Shown here: positions 10,640 through 21,600 of the stretch, in pieces
Position numbering within the stretch: position 1 is the first letter of the stretch
How the letters are laid out: each line of letters starts with the position of its first letter
Assembly: GCF_020497125.1 (NCBI RefSeq)
Contig: NC_059075.1
Location: 57,431,321 to 57,495,320 of the forward strand
DNA: 64,000 nucleotides
Origin: Mauremys mutica
Taxonomy: Eukaryota; Chordata; Testudines; Geoemydidae
Direction of reading: 5' to 3'
Made by a program: the position numbers and the translations under genes
The notes under the pieces: generated by a model
What the model saw: the letters and a program-made list of their open reading frames with translations, nothing else
Told to the model about the DNA's origin: nothing
Databases searched by the model: none

Positions 10640-13020
10640 GACCCTTGACTTGGGAATAGCGGAGGATAAGTGAGTTATAAAGGGAAGGGATCTCAATTTA
10701 AACCAGAAATGACTAAAATACATCTTTGACTGGATCTATGAATAAATCTATGACTGGGTTTGGACAGTACTTGCTTTTTAGGCAAAACAATGAATGATGC
10801 AATCTGAAGCTGGTATTGCGTCATACATGATATGAATTGCATCATGTTATTCCTAGAAGTCATGGATGATGCAATCATAACGAAGCTTACATCACTCTGC
10901 TGAACAAATTGCCCTCTATCAGCTCTAGAAATCATACAGTGTCGTGCTCTCTTATTTGTCAGTGTTTGATTTTGCAATGGGACACATATCTGTTTAGCCA
11001 AAGTGAGCAGAGATGCCTCGTACTTGTGTGAACAGTGCAGATAATTTCTGCTATGTTTGTGGTGAAGTGACTTTTGCATCACAAAAGCGCAGTATAACCA
11101 CTATGGTTAAGAAAGCCTATCACCTTTATTTTGGCTGCAAAATTGGAGATCAGGACAAGAGGTGGGCCCCACACATATGCTGCAACACTTGTGCAACAAA
11201 TTTTCGCCAGTGATTGAACAGGAAAAGGAAATCTATGCCTTTTGCAGTGCCAATGATTTGGAGAGAGCCAACAGATCATACCAGCAATTGTTACTTCTGC
11301 ATGGTGCCTCCAGTTGGGAAAGGTGTGTCAAAGAAGAAAAAGTGGACTGTGCATTATCCAAACATTCCATCAGCTATACGCCCAGTACCCCACGGAGAAG
11401 GACTGCCGGTTCCTGATGCACCAGAATCATTCCTACTTGAGTCAGACGAGGAAGAGGATGAAACTTCTGGTCCTGAACCATCAATGTCACAGGACCCACA
11501 TTTTCTCCCATCCTCCTCCTCTGAACCACACCTCATAACACAAGGTGAACTGAATGACCTTGTCAGGGATTTGGAACTACCCAAGAGTAAGGCAGAGCTG
11601 TTGGGCTCCAGACTACAGCAGTGGAATCTCCTGGCAGGTGATATTAGGGTTTCCATGTTCCGTGACTGTCAAAAGGATCTTGTCCCATTCTTCTTCATGG
11701 AAGGTGATCTTGTAGCCTGCAACAACATCGATGGTGTGATGGCAGCCCTCAACATCATTCACGATCCAGATGAGTGGAGACTGTTCATTGATTCATCGCA
11801 GATGAGTCTTAAAGCTGTTTTACTGCATAATGGCAATGTTTTGCCATCAATTCCAGTTGGTCATGCAATCCATATGAAGGAAACCTATGACAACATGAAA
11901 CAACTTTTGAGGTGCATAAACTATGACCAACATCAGTGGCAGCTTTGTGGCGATTTGAAGGTTGTTGCTCTCTTGCTTGGTCTGCAGACTGGATACACAA
12001 AGTACTGCTGTTTTCTCTGTGAATGGGATAGTCGTGCAAGAGATTCCCACTACATCAAGAAAGATTGGCCACTCCGACAGTCATTGGAGCCTGGGAGGAA
12101 AAGTGTTCAGCATCCACCACTTGTTGAATCAAGGAAGATTTTGTTACCACCCTTACACATCAAGCTGGGTCTGATGAAGAACTTTGTCAAGACCATTGAC
12201 AAAATACAAGCAGCTTTCGAGTACCTCCGTGGAAAATTTCCAAGGTTAAGTGAAGCTAAGATAAAGGAAGGTGTCTTTGTTGGTCCTCAGATTCGTGAAC
12301 TTCTTCGAGATGATGCATTTGACCATGCACTGTGTGGCAAGGAAAAGATGGCATGGAAAGCCTTCCAGTTAGTGGCAATAAATTTTCTCGGAAACAACAA
12401 GGCAGACAACTACAGGTTGTTGGTGGAAAACCTCCTCAAGGCATACAAAAGCCTTGGTTGCAACATGTCACTAAAGATACATTTTTTTGCACTCTCATCT
12501 AGATTTTTTTCCACCGAACTGCGGAGCAGTGAGCGACGAGCACGGCGAGCGATTTCACCAGGACATTGCAACAATGGAGAAACGCTATCAGGGCAAATGG
12601 AGCCCATCAATGCTTGCAGACTATTGCTGGACAGTGACAAGAGATACTCCATTTAATGAATACAAGAGACAAGCCAAGAAGCGCCGAGTAGACACTGAAT
12701 AGGACTAAACTATATACATAATAGTTTTTTGCCTTTTGTTTCATAATAAATTTTATTTATATAACCCTTTTGCTGATTTTTAAAGTGTTACATAAACAGG
12801 ACAGGTGAAATATTATCATGTAAAGCAACCATAAACACATGAAAAGACCTAGGTTTACAATTTATGATTAAAACTGTACTATCTACACAATATACATAGA
12901 CATAAAATGTAAAAACCTACATAACTTAGAAACAGTAGGCAATCAGTTGTTTTAATTGTCATATTTGAATTCAGCACATCAAAATACATAATAAAAAGGA
13001 CATTTTATCACTGAAGCAGA
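10640..13020 (+). mobile_element. Unclassified DNA-transposon-like element (termini uncertain)
   Basis: This region surrounds the coding remnant at 11013-12702, with about 370 bases of AT-rich leader and a trailer carrying an AATAAA near 12744. The leader contains a short inverted repeat GGGTC...GACCC at about 10626-10644. No convincing terminal inverted repeats or target duplication could be fixed by eye, so both borders are estimates. It lies in an 8.2-kb RYR3 intron in the sense orientation. I recall very similar proteins as uncharacterised repeats in many arthropod and some fish genomes; this is memory, not a search. Confidence 0.55.
11013..12702 (+). pseudogene. Transposase-like protein of an unnamed family (one stop, one frameshift)
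   Basis: The first frame (11013-11213) starts MPRTCVNSADNFCYVCGEVT and carries FCYVCGE and HICCNTCATNF, paired cysteines like a zinc-binding domain. A TGA at 11211-11213 interrupts it, where I would expect Trp. The same frame resumes as LNRKRKSMPFAVPMIWREPT, with an acidic Ser-rich linker, then LITQGELNDLVRDLELPKS, EWRLFIDSSQMSLKAVLLHN, CGDLKVVALLLG, KYCCFLCEWDSRARDSHY, LPPLHIKLGLMKNFVKT and FVGPQIRELL. In a T-run at about 12482-12488 the frame shifts by one base. It continues as HSHLDFFPPNCGAVSDEHGE, then RFHQDIATMEKRYQGKW and DYCW to the stop at 12702. GDLK, the LHIKLG histidine and the HGER glutamate could be an RNase H-like acidic triad; this is inference. The frame is intact apart from these two lesions, so inactivation looks recent. 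Confidence 0.75.
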
Positions 13021-16000
13021 CGACTTCTCAAAAATTGTAGACCAGTGTTATCACTCCTGATATGCTTTTACATATGTTTTATTGAAGAAAAAGTCTTGCA
13101 ATATAGAAAAGCAATTTCAGTTTTAAAATAATTCTGTGTATTACATATTCATTAAATAGGTGAAGGTGGTATTTGTGTTTTCTATAGAAAAGGTTCAAAC
13201 ACAATTGCTATTATAAATCTTGCTTTCACATGCTTGGTAATTCTCTGAAACATTTACTTATGGGGCTAAAATTTTCCATGGTTGGTCTCTGTCTGAAGGT
13301 GAACCTTTTGGAAGAAGGGTTAAATAACATTCTTTCTGGAGTTACAGTAATTGTAAAAATAGTCTAACCACCATTTTTACTAAGTCTTAAGCAAAAGTGA
13401 CCAAAGTGTTTAACTTGAAATTTGGCAAAGACTGACTCCTCGCTGAGGAGTGTGAGCTTTGTTTATTCTGGGGTGGAGGACTTAAAACAATGCATGAATG
13501 AAGACAAATTCTGAGCCTGATACTAGGCATTTGCTAAGGTATGTTAGTAGAGCCTAGGGAAGCCCTGATCCTTTGTGACAGCCCAGTGCACATTCTTCCT
13601 GCCTGATCAGAACATAGGGGCCTGTCATGCAGGAGCGCTGCATCTGTGTGTGTTGCTGCAACAGTGATGTTGATAGTTCCTTGCTCAAACACACACAGCA
13701 AATCCCTCCCTCCCCCAACCCCAATCAAACAACAGTGAGGGTGTGACGGGGAACAACCAAACCCCTGACTGAACATCAGGGATGAGAAAAGATTGCATCA
13801 GTGGAAAAATGACTGATCCTTGAGATTTTTTTTACTACATTATACAATATTCTGCAAATTCTAAAATTTCAGTTAAAAAGAAAATTGTATGTTTTTTTCA
13901 TTGTCAAGAATAATAGAAGGGCTACTTCTCTGATAATCCAATCTTGCAGAAAACGTTGGTAAGCAACAAAAAACAACAGCACAATGTGATCCTTGTTCCT
14001 TCTCAGATCCCATTCACCTCAATGTGTGAACTTCACAGCCTAATTAGAACTAGTTAAATGCTATCATTATTAAGCAAAGAAGATTTCATTTTTTTCTTTT
14101 CCCTAAGATGCAAGCAAATTAAGTGCATAAATAATATCTTCATGTTGCTGTTAAAATCACAAAACAGGTCAAGTAATATTTTGGGGATTTAGCTTTGTGT
14201 GGTTAGATAGAATACAGGTGCATCTTGGGACAGATACTGTTGAAGCACACTATTCATCACACTGCTCACATTATTTTTAACATGGTAGCACATGGTTTTT
14301 GCCTCAGATTTATTAGGAATGCTTTGGGAAGACAGCATCAGGGAAATTACCATCTCTGATTTTTTTTTTGTTAATCGAAAGGTTATGTTTAAAGAACAGT
14401 TATGTTCAGAAAAGTGATTATGTAAAAATGGCACTTTCTTACTCAGCAGGTTTAATCCATGTGGGTGTTCTCTATCCTTTCTGCTTTTATTAGTGGCCAA
14501 AAGTTTATGCTACTCTTTTATCTTGTTTAGAACTACAGAGCCTACACTGTTCTAAAAAAACAAGCTTGACTGATTTCTAGATTGTACCTAATCAGTGGTA
14601 GTATAAACCAGTTTCCAGTTGCATGGTCAAGTTCTGTCCTCAGTTGCACTTTTGGAAATTTCATCTGAGTTGGTTTGAATGCTGTGACTGTGGACAGAAT
14701 TGGATCTGCAGAATCTTTATTGCAAGTGAAAATGCACACTAAGATCACAAGTTGAGTGTGCAGGCCTGACAGTTGGGCAAATAAAAACAATAGTAAACAG
14801 ATTCAATGTGAAAACCATAGGATACAATAATTATGTGGTTCCCACAATGCCAATTTAGTCACATTTCTGAATATAACTTCAGTTTAAAAGATATTATATA
14901 TTCAATGGGATGTAACTTGTACACAGGTCTATATATTTTAACAGGTTTGTCAGAGCAGGAATTCTGTAGACTCAGGGATAGTTAAACTACTTTGCTGCAT
15001 GCTCTATTGTAAAACAGAAAAGTAAATGTAAATAAAGAAAAAGTCCAGCCCCCCTTAAGGGCTGAGCAGGTCTTCCTTCTGCAAAAGTAAATGGAATGAG
15101 ATTTGGTTTGCGTAAGCAATTGTCTGGTCATCACTCCTGTCATTTCATCCAAGCACCAGAAGTGTTATAATATTTATCATTGCAGAATAAAGGCCAGGCT
15201 TGACCCTGGAAGTCAGTAACCTTAAAAGATAAACATTCCTAAAACAAGCCAGTCTGAACTGCCCTGTTAAACAATACTTTGTAAAATGGAAACCAAATCA
15301 TGTTACATGGATCAAATTTGAATTTGACTGTCAAACTTTTCATATTTTTGATCTTCTAACCAAGTGGACCTGTTATGAGGTCTTTTTGTTCCACTATTCT
15401 AGGCCTGTCAATTTTAACCGCTCTGTGATTTTTTTTGGAATAATTTCAATCATTCATATTAATAAAGGAAACACTTCTGCAGTTTGGTGTGTTCCTTTGA
15501 ACAAATACTAATTACTGACTATACTCTTGCATTTCTTACGCTTTCCTGTTGTCTTCTCCCAGTTGAGAACGAAAGAAAAAAACAAACCACACAGATTACC
15601 TTCCACAAGTGTGTGAAAGCTACAAAAGAATCAGTAACTGGAAATTTTGATAGACACACTTAGGACTTGATATGAATCAAGCATTAATGTTGAGTAGTCC
15701 CTTAATTCTCATACTCCCTCTTTCAGAACTCTCATAATTAACATATTTAATCGATCGTTATTTTGTTGATGTTTTAAAAACAATTAAATGTACCTTAAAA
15801 TAAAGATGATAAAGACTAAGGCATAAGCCTTAAATAAGTCGTCTTCCAGCACAGCAGAATGCTATTTGAGTACAGTGCTTTGTTACTCCATAAACCATAA
15901 GTATACACACAGTAATAATTGCATAAATCTTGCCTGAGAGCCCAGTCATTGATGGAAAAAAGGAAATATAGCAATGACCACCATCAAATTCCAAAAATAA

Positions 16001-17256
16001 TACCATTGGTAAACCACCCCCACTGTTTGTGTAACCTCCAGTTTGGATTTCTGCAATATACTGTACATGGGGCAAATCAAATGGAACTGGTGAATAATGC
16101 AGCAGCTTGTCTGAAAAGAAGCATTTTATACCAGTGCCCCCAAAGAGTGCACTGATTTTTCTACTCGCAGGTGCAAATCGAAGTGCTGATACTTACCTTT
16201 TCAGCCTTAGGTGGCTAGTTTTACCTACCTGAGGGACTGCCTCTTACCCCATGCACCAACACAGCATTTGAGAACAGCTGATGCCTTTAAGATAATAGAT
16301 ATTTGAGAGCTTAGAGGCTGGTGACAGGGAATGGAGGGACTTAACTCGGGAATTCATTTTCCCCTGTTGATTTGGCAGAACCTGAATCAGTTGACCTTCA
16401 AGGGATAGTATGAAGCCAAACTGTTTACTTCATACCTTTTCCTGAATGGTTGGACAGGGGCTATTGGTGTTATATTTATCTTTCATTTGAGGTAGTCTGT
16501 CTTTTTAAGATTATTGTATTGTTCTTTACTCCTTAAATTAAGTGTTTTTGTGAGGGCTATTTATTCAACATTTTTCTTTCATATTTTTAGGCAGTGTTTC
16601 CCTTTAGTAAATGCAAGGGCTGAGTCTTTCTAGCAATAAAAATGCAATATTCATACAGATAGCATTGTAATAACTGTCTCACAACATATAATTGGAATTA
16701 CAGTACATTACAGTACTTTTATTTAGGAATATGTACAGATATATGTACCATCTTTGAAATTCAGATATTGGTCTAGCAATGAATTTCAGACACTGAAATT
16801 GATATTCTGATTACCCAGGTGGCTGTAAGTTACAGCTCCTGAATGTGTTCAGTTATCTGTAATTATGTTTACTATTGTACTTCTATGTACATACAGCCTT
16901 ATTAATTCATACTTGTGATTGGGGAACTCTATGAATTAGAGATATTTGTGAACAATCAAGTGACATAAAATTGATCTGGTGTTTTTGAAGTTAGAACATT
17001 ATTTACCTAAGAAGGAGGTAAGTGAGGAAAGAGAGCTACTGTTCTATAGTCACTACAAATTTAATAACAAAAAAATCAGATGGTTATCGATCAACTTAAA
17101 CTCTTACATAGACAGTGCAGTTGATGAGTAGGAATCTGATCTCCATTCACTTCCACTTAACGTGGCTGGAAAAACAGTGTTCAGTAACGTAATAAGTTAT
17201 AAAATCCTTGTATTATAAGTAACTGCAAGGAGATGATCTTCTCAATCTGTCTCCAG
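13021..17256. other. Intron, nothing recognised
   Basis: About 4.2 kb of AT-rich intron with only chance-length ORFs (for example 14189-14500 and 14542-14790 on the minus strand, neither with motifs). No repeat family recognised. It ends in the CTCCAG acceptor. Confidence 0.55.
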
Positions 17257-17331
17257 GAGAGTATTGTATGAAACAGGAGGAGCTGGTGTTCGTGCAAGAT
17301 CCTTGTGGAGAGTGGAACCCCTTCGTATAAG
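17257..17331 (+). CDS. RYR3: RYR3 exon, MIR region (GGAGVRARSLWRVEPLRI)
   Basis: This 75-base exon starts after a CTCCAG acceptor. Its first base completes the split Lys codon of the previous exon, followed by RVLYETGGAGVRARSLWR and VEPLRI. It ends with AG of a split Ser codon before GTACTG. The SLWRVEPLRI strand belongs to the second beta-trefoil (MIR) domain. Only 328 bases of intron separate it from the next exon, the shortest intron seen here. ARSLWR is shared by all three RYRs, while VEPLRI matches RYR1/RYR3 better than the RYR2 LETLRV version (recalled). Confidence 0.93.
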
Positions 17332-17659
17332 GTACTGTAATTTTGGGCTAGTGTTGTTTGTAGCTCCCATTAAATTACTAGGAGTTTGATAGGATCTTCT
17401 GCTATGGATTATCCAGAGGTATAGCTTGATTTAAATTTTTCCCTGCTACTTGACTTATTTTAGTCCATCTATTAATATTAATAAAAAGAAATCTGTAATA
17501 ATACAAAGGTGCAGAGAAATACTGAACATATGAGATCTAGGCAGAATTGTTTGTGAATATGAGGGTTTTTAAGAATTTTCAGCAAGTCTTTTAAAGTTCA
17601 AAGTGGAAATGTTCTTTTCATGTAATTTGGAGATTAATCTTTGCTATCTGTTTGTTTAG
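17332..17659. other. RYR3: Short RYR3 intron (328 bases)
   Basis: GT...AG intron between two MIR exons. It is AT-rich and free of recognisable repeats. Confidence 0.85.
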
Positions 17660-17816
17660 TTGGAGTGGCAGTTACATAAAGTGGGGACAACCTTTCCGCC
17701 TTCGACACATTACAACAGGACAGTACTTGGCACTTACTGAAGAGCAAGGTCTTTCACTTTTAGACAGAGGGAAATCAGACACAAAATCTACTTCCTTTTG
17801 TTTTAGAGCATCAAAG
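17660..17816 (+). CDS. RYR3: RYR3 exon, MIR domain ([17 protein letters not shown])
   Basis: This exon starts after TTGTTTAG, completes the split Ser codon and reads [20 protein letters not shown], then [14 protein letters not shown] and [14 protein letters not shown]. It ends at AAAG|GTAAAT in phase 0. The WG-PFRLRH-TTG-YLAL pattern is the classical MIR repeat signature of ryanodine and IP3 receptors. The exon is 157 bases, that is one carry-over base plus 52 codons. YLALTE and SDTKST fit RYR3; the RYR2 counterpart (YLSLMED) differs. Confidence 0.94.
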
Positions 17817-18260
17817 GTAAATAATTATGAAACTCTCAAATGCTAGATAAAAATAGGTTCCAGCATCTTAGAGAATTATTTAAAGGAAGAAGCAATTGAC
17901 AGTGATTTTTAATACAAATACAGGAATAAGTAACTCTGGTTGAAGATGGTAGTGTGGTTTTTGCATCTTAAAAATTTGATACTATGTTGAAGAAATTGAG
18001 GTTATTGTATGCTGGAAACAATTATTAACAGGCAAAAAAGATGACAGACTATCTTTAGATACAATTATTCTAGATATGATATGATCATAGAACCATTTTA
18101 GTTGGAAGGAACCTCATTAAGAGAGTCATTCTTACTGTATATCATGGTAGGATGAATTTCACTGGGACAAATTCTGCCCTGGTTCTCACTTTAGGTAGTC
18201 ATAAAGATAGCAGTGGCATCGCAAATGAAGCATTTCAACCCAAGTACCTAGTTGGTCAAT
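17817..18260. other. Intron, nothing recognised
   Basis: Begins at the GTAAAT donor. No repeat or RNA recognised, apart from 'CATAGAACCATTTTAGTTGGAAGG' near 18086, which resembles a CR1 3' end too short to call. Confidence 0.5.
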
Positions 18261-18268
18261 CTCTAAAC

Positions 18269-18636
18269 CACAGGTTCTCAAACTGTAACCTGTAGTGAGC
18301 TGCTAACTAATCATGTGGTGCTAGCATTTTTCCTCATTTCCAGTTGAGAAAAACAGTACAGATATGAGGGGGAGAAGAGATGGAAAAACAGAAGTAGGCA
18401 GTGTGATTAACTGATTTCCAGAAAGTCAAACATTTATTATTCCCAGGAGAGCTAAAAATACATAAATACTTTCCTTATATTACTTTTTAATATAAGCAAT
18501 TGTTGTAGTTGACACAATGATGATGTGATTGGAAATGGGAGGCTAAGTGGTCTATGTGATCATGAAGATGCATGAGGGAATTTCTCTGTTAGGTGTGATC
18601 TGAACTATGAAAAAAATAGTAGTTTGAGAACCCCGT
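18269..18636. mobile_element. Non-autonomous hAT-like MITE
   Basis: Terminal inverted repeats share GGTTCTCAAACT: the left end is CACAGGTTCTCAAACTG and the right end AGTTTGAGAACCCCG. The flanks CTCTAAAC (18261-18268) and CCCTAAAC (18637-18644) match at 7 of 8 bases, the 8-base duplication size typical of hAT transposons. It has no coding capacity. Confidence 0.7.
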
Positions 18637-18644
18637 CCCTAAAC

Positions 18645-21600
18645 CATCCTTGATAGACAGAAAGCTGCTGTCATATTAAGGCAGATACTGCTTTTTAAAA
18701 AAAACATGAGAACAGTGCTTTTGACCAATGGAGTCAGACTAACAGGTTAGCAGGGAATTAGCCTGTCCTACTACGATCACTGGATATTTGGCTAAGTAAT
18801 TTTCCAGCCCCTTCTGGTATGTAGAGTCTATGCAATGTGGATTGCATGTATGATATTTCCCACACTGCGTATCAAGTGGTGGGGGACTTTGTCCAGTGGA
18901 AAACAAAGGTGAGTTGCCCCCTTTAATTGCAGGGGCAGAGCTTGTCTGGCAGGCTGGTAGTAAGGAGGTAAAGAGGCAGGAAGCAGTACAGCCAGACCAG
19001 GTTGGGGAAGGGGAGGGACACTACGCTCCTCCACCTGACTGAAGGTGGGAGATATTTATATCTAGAGCAGTTCTGGGACCATGTTAGTGGTAAATGATTT
19101 AAAGGAGGAATCCTTTAATAGAGCAAAGAAAGGGGGTTTGGGGCTTCTATGACTAGTATGGCAGGGAGTCAACCCTCCCCCTTCTTTATATCCCCCCTTA
19201 TGCTTATATGAGAGAGGTGGAGGTTCCAGAATTGGGATATGTGGGACCAGGATTGGAAAATGGAAGGTCTGACAGCAGCCCCCCAAGTATATGGAATTAC
19301 CTGCACTGTATAATTTTAGCTTCTAGGTATACCCAGATATTTAAGTATAAGTTGCAATAATTAAAACCACATCCAGGGCCTCCTGTCGTCCTCCCGCCAT
19401 AGTCGAACAGTGCAGCAGGATATGTGGTCTAGCCTCAGGTATTTCTAGTACTGACAATGCTGCAATTTACTGTGGCAGCTTCACCCACTGCATAACTCCT
19501 TGAGGTTTCTGCTATCTGTTAGCCTGCATTTTCCCACATATATTCTTTAATACTATGATTGAGGCATTTTGAACACTTGACAATCACCTTAGATAAGTAA
19601 ATACTTGAAGTTAGCCTCCATATCCACAGTCTTTCCTATAGTAAGTATGGGGAAGCTCAAGGGAATGTTGCAGATACTGAGGTAACCTTACGTATTAGTT
19701 CTTATTCTGTACTTGTTGACAAGTAAGAATAATTATTTCTGAGCTCCTTATAAATACCCCTTTGTGTTTTTTGTAGACAAGTATCATGTCTTCCCTTCAG
19801 GTTTATTTTTTTCTGAATAAATAAACCCTTTTCCCTTAACCTTGCCTCACATCACTGTTATTATTTAGGCTTCTGTCCTCTGAACTGCGTTCCTCCTGGT
19901 CTAGGAGCCACTAACTCGATTGCTTTTACACAAGCATCTCTAATACTAGGAATATTTTTTTAAAATTTGAATTCATATTAGATTCTTTCTTAATGTCTCC
20001 ATATAGAAATAGAGCAGAGATGAAGAAGTCTGGGCCTTGTAGAAAAATTAAATTAATATATAAATGTTGGGAGCGAATTTCGTAGGCAACTGTACTGCTT
20101 TAAGTGAAGGTGACTGAAAAGATGTTAATGACAGATACACCAACAAGTTTATCTGTTTTCTGTGGCCATTATTAATAACATTTTCAAACGTATCATTTCC
20201 TGTAGCCCTACTTTGTCCTGATTTTTTTCTGAGGTATTGAACACCCGTAACTCCCACTGAAGTTAATGGGAACGACAGGTGCCCAGCAGTTTTAAAATCA
20301 GACTATTATTTAAGTTCTGAATATGGATTTAGGGGCCCACTTTTGAGCACCTACGTTTTAAAATGTCAGCCTATATGTTTTAAAGTAAATATTCTATTGT
20401 GACTGGAGAGGCAACAGTTTCCCTACAGCTGGTGGGTGGAATCCTGCTTTGAGATGGGATGTTCCCATTCTAGCACAATACTTGGCATACTCTGCTAAGC
20501 TGAGCTCAGCTGCCATTTATAAGACTTTCTGAGAACAACTATAGAATAACTAGGATTAATTTGGAAATAATATTTTTGTTATTTTTATTTTTTATATTTC
20601 AGAGTTCATATTTTATACTTCAGGTTTTATTTTCTTAAAAGTATATAAAGATAAAAGTAAATTATTAACATCAGAGTCAAAGTAAATAACATTCTAATGC
20701 ATTTAAAAGTAACAGATGACTCATACAATATAATTTGGCTTCATTTCTACATATCTGCCAGGGTGTAGCTATCTTTGGGGATTAAAATGGCATTAGGATG
20801 CTGTAATAGTTTAACAGTTATCATAAAGCTTAATTCATTTTTGGTAGAAGATAATGAAATAGGTATTTTAGATTTCTTTTTATATGATAGTTTCCAAATG
20901 TTCAAATATTCATTATTAACTATATATTTTATAAAATGCAACTAAAGACTGCATTTCACATGCAGAATTAAAATGGAAGGAATGTCTTCCTTTTTTCCTT
21001 TATATTAATGTAGAAGAGAAATTAGAAAGTAGATTTCAAGCTTTGTATTTTCTGACTTCAGGGACATGGATCTATAGGACTGAAGTATTCAGCAGCAGCA
21101 ATAAATAGGCATTGACAAGGTGCGCCCAGAGGCTCAGTGAGCTGGCTTGATCAGGCTATTCTTTTTATAATCTTGGACTGCAGGCCTCTACTTTTGTCAA
21201 GTCACTTTAACTTTTGCCAAATACTGTTAATAAAGGGAGAAAAGGAACAGGTGAATATACCATTTTAATTATTCTCTAATCTACCTAAGCATTTTTAGGG
21301 ATGGGTGAACTTAACCCTAAGGACCTTTCCTTACTGCTCTTTACAGTAGGACTACAGATGAGTCAACATAGCTCCAATCACATTCCTGTCCCTCCCTTCA
21401 TAACACAAGCCTCTCTTCTGTCACCACTCATGGTCCTGCTCCCCTCTGGGAAGTGAGAATACCCAACTTTCCCTTGGTCTATTCCGCAGATTTTTGACAG
21501 AATTTGCCCCTCCTCCCAGTATACTGACTGCATCATACAGCTTACCCTCCTCCATTCTGTCAGCCTTCCCTCCCTACCCTTCCATTTGGTTAACTGCTGA

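Noticed and set aside
11354..11656. Minus-strand 100-codon ORF opposite the transposase-like frame
   Set aside because: It is a shadow of the Ser/Glu-rich linker of the plus-strand protein.
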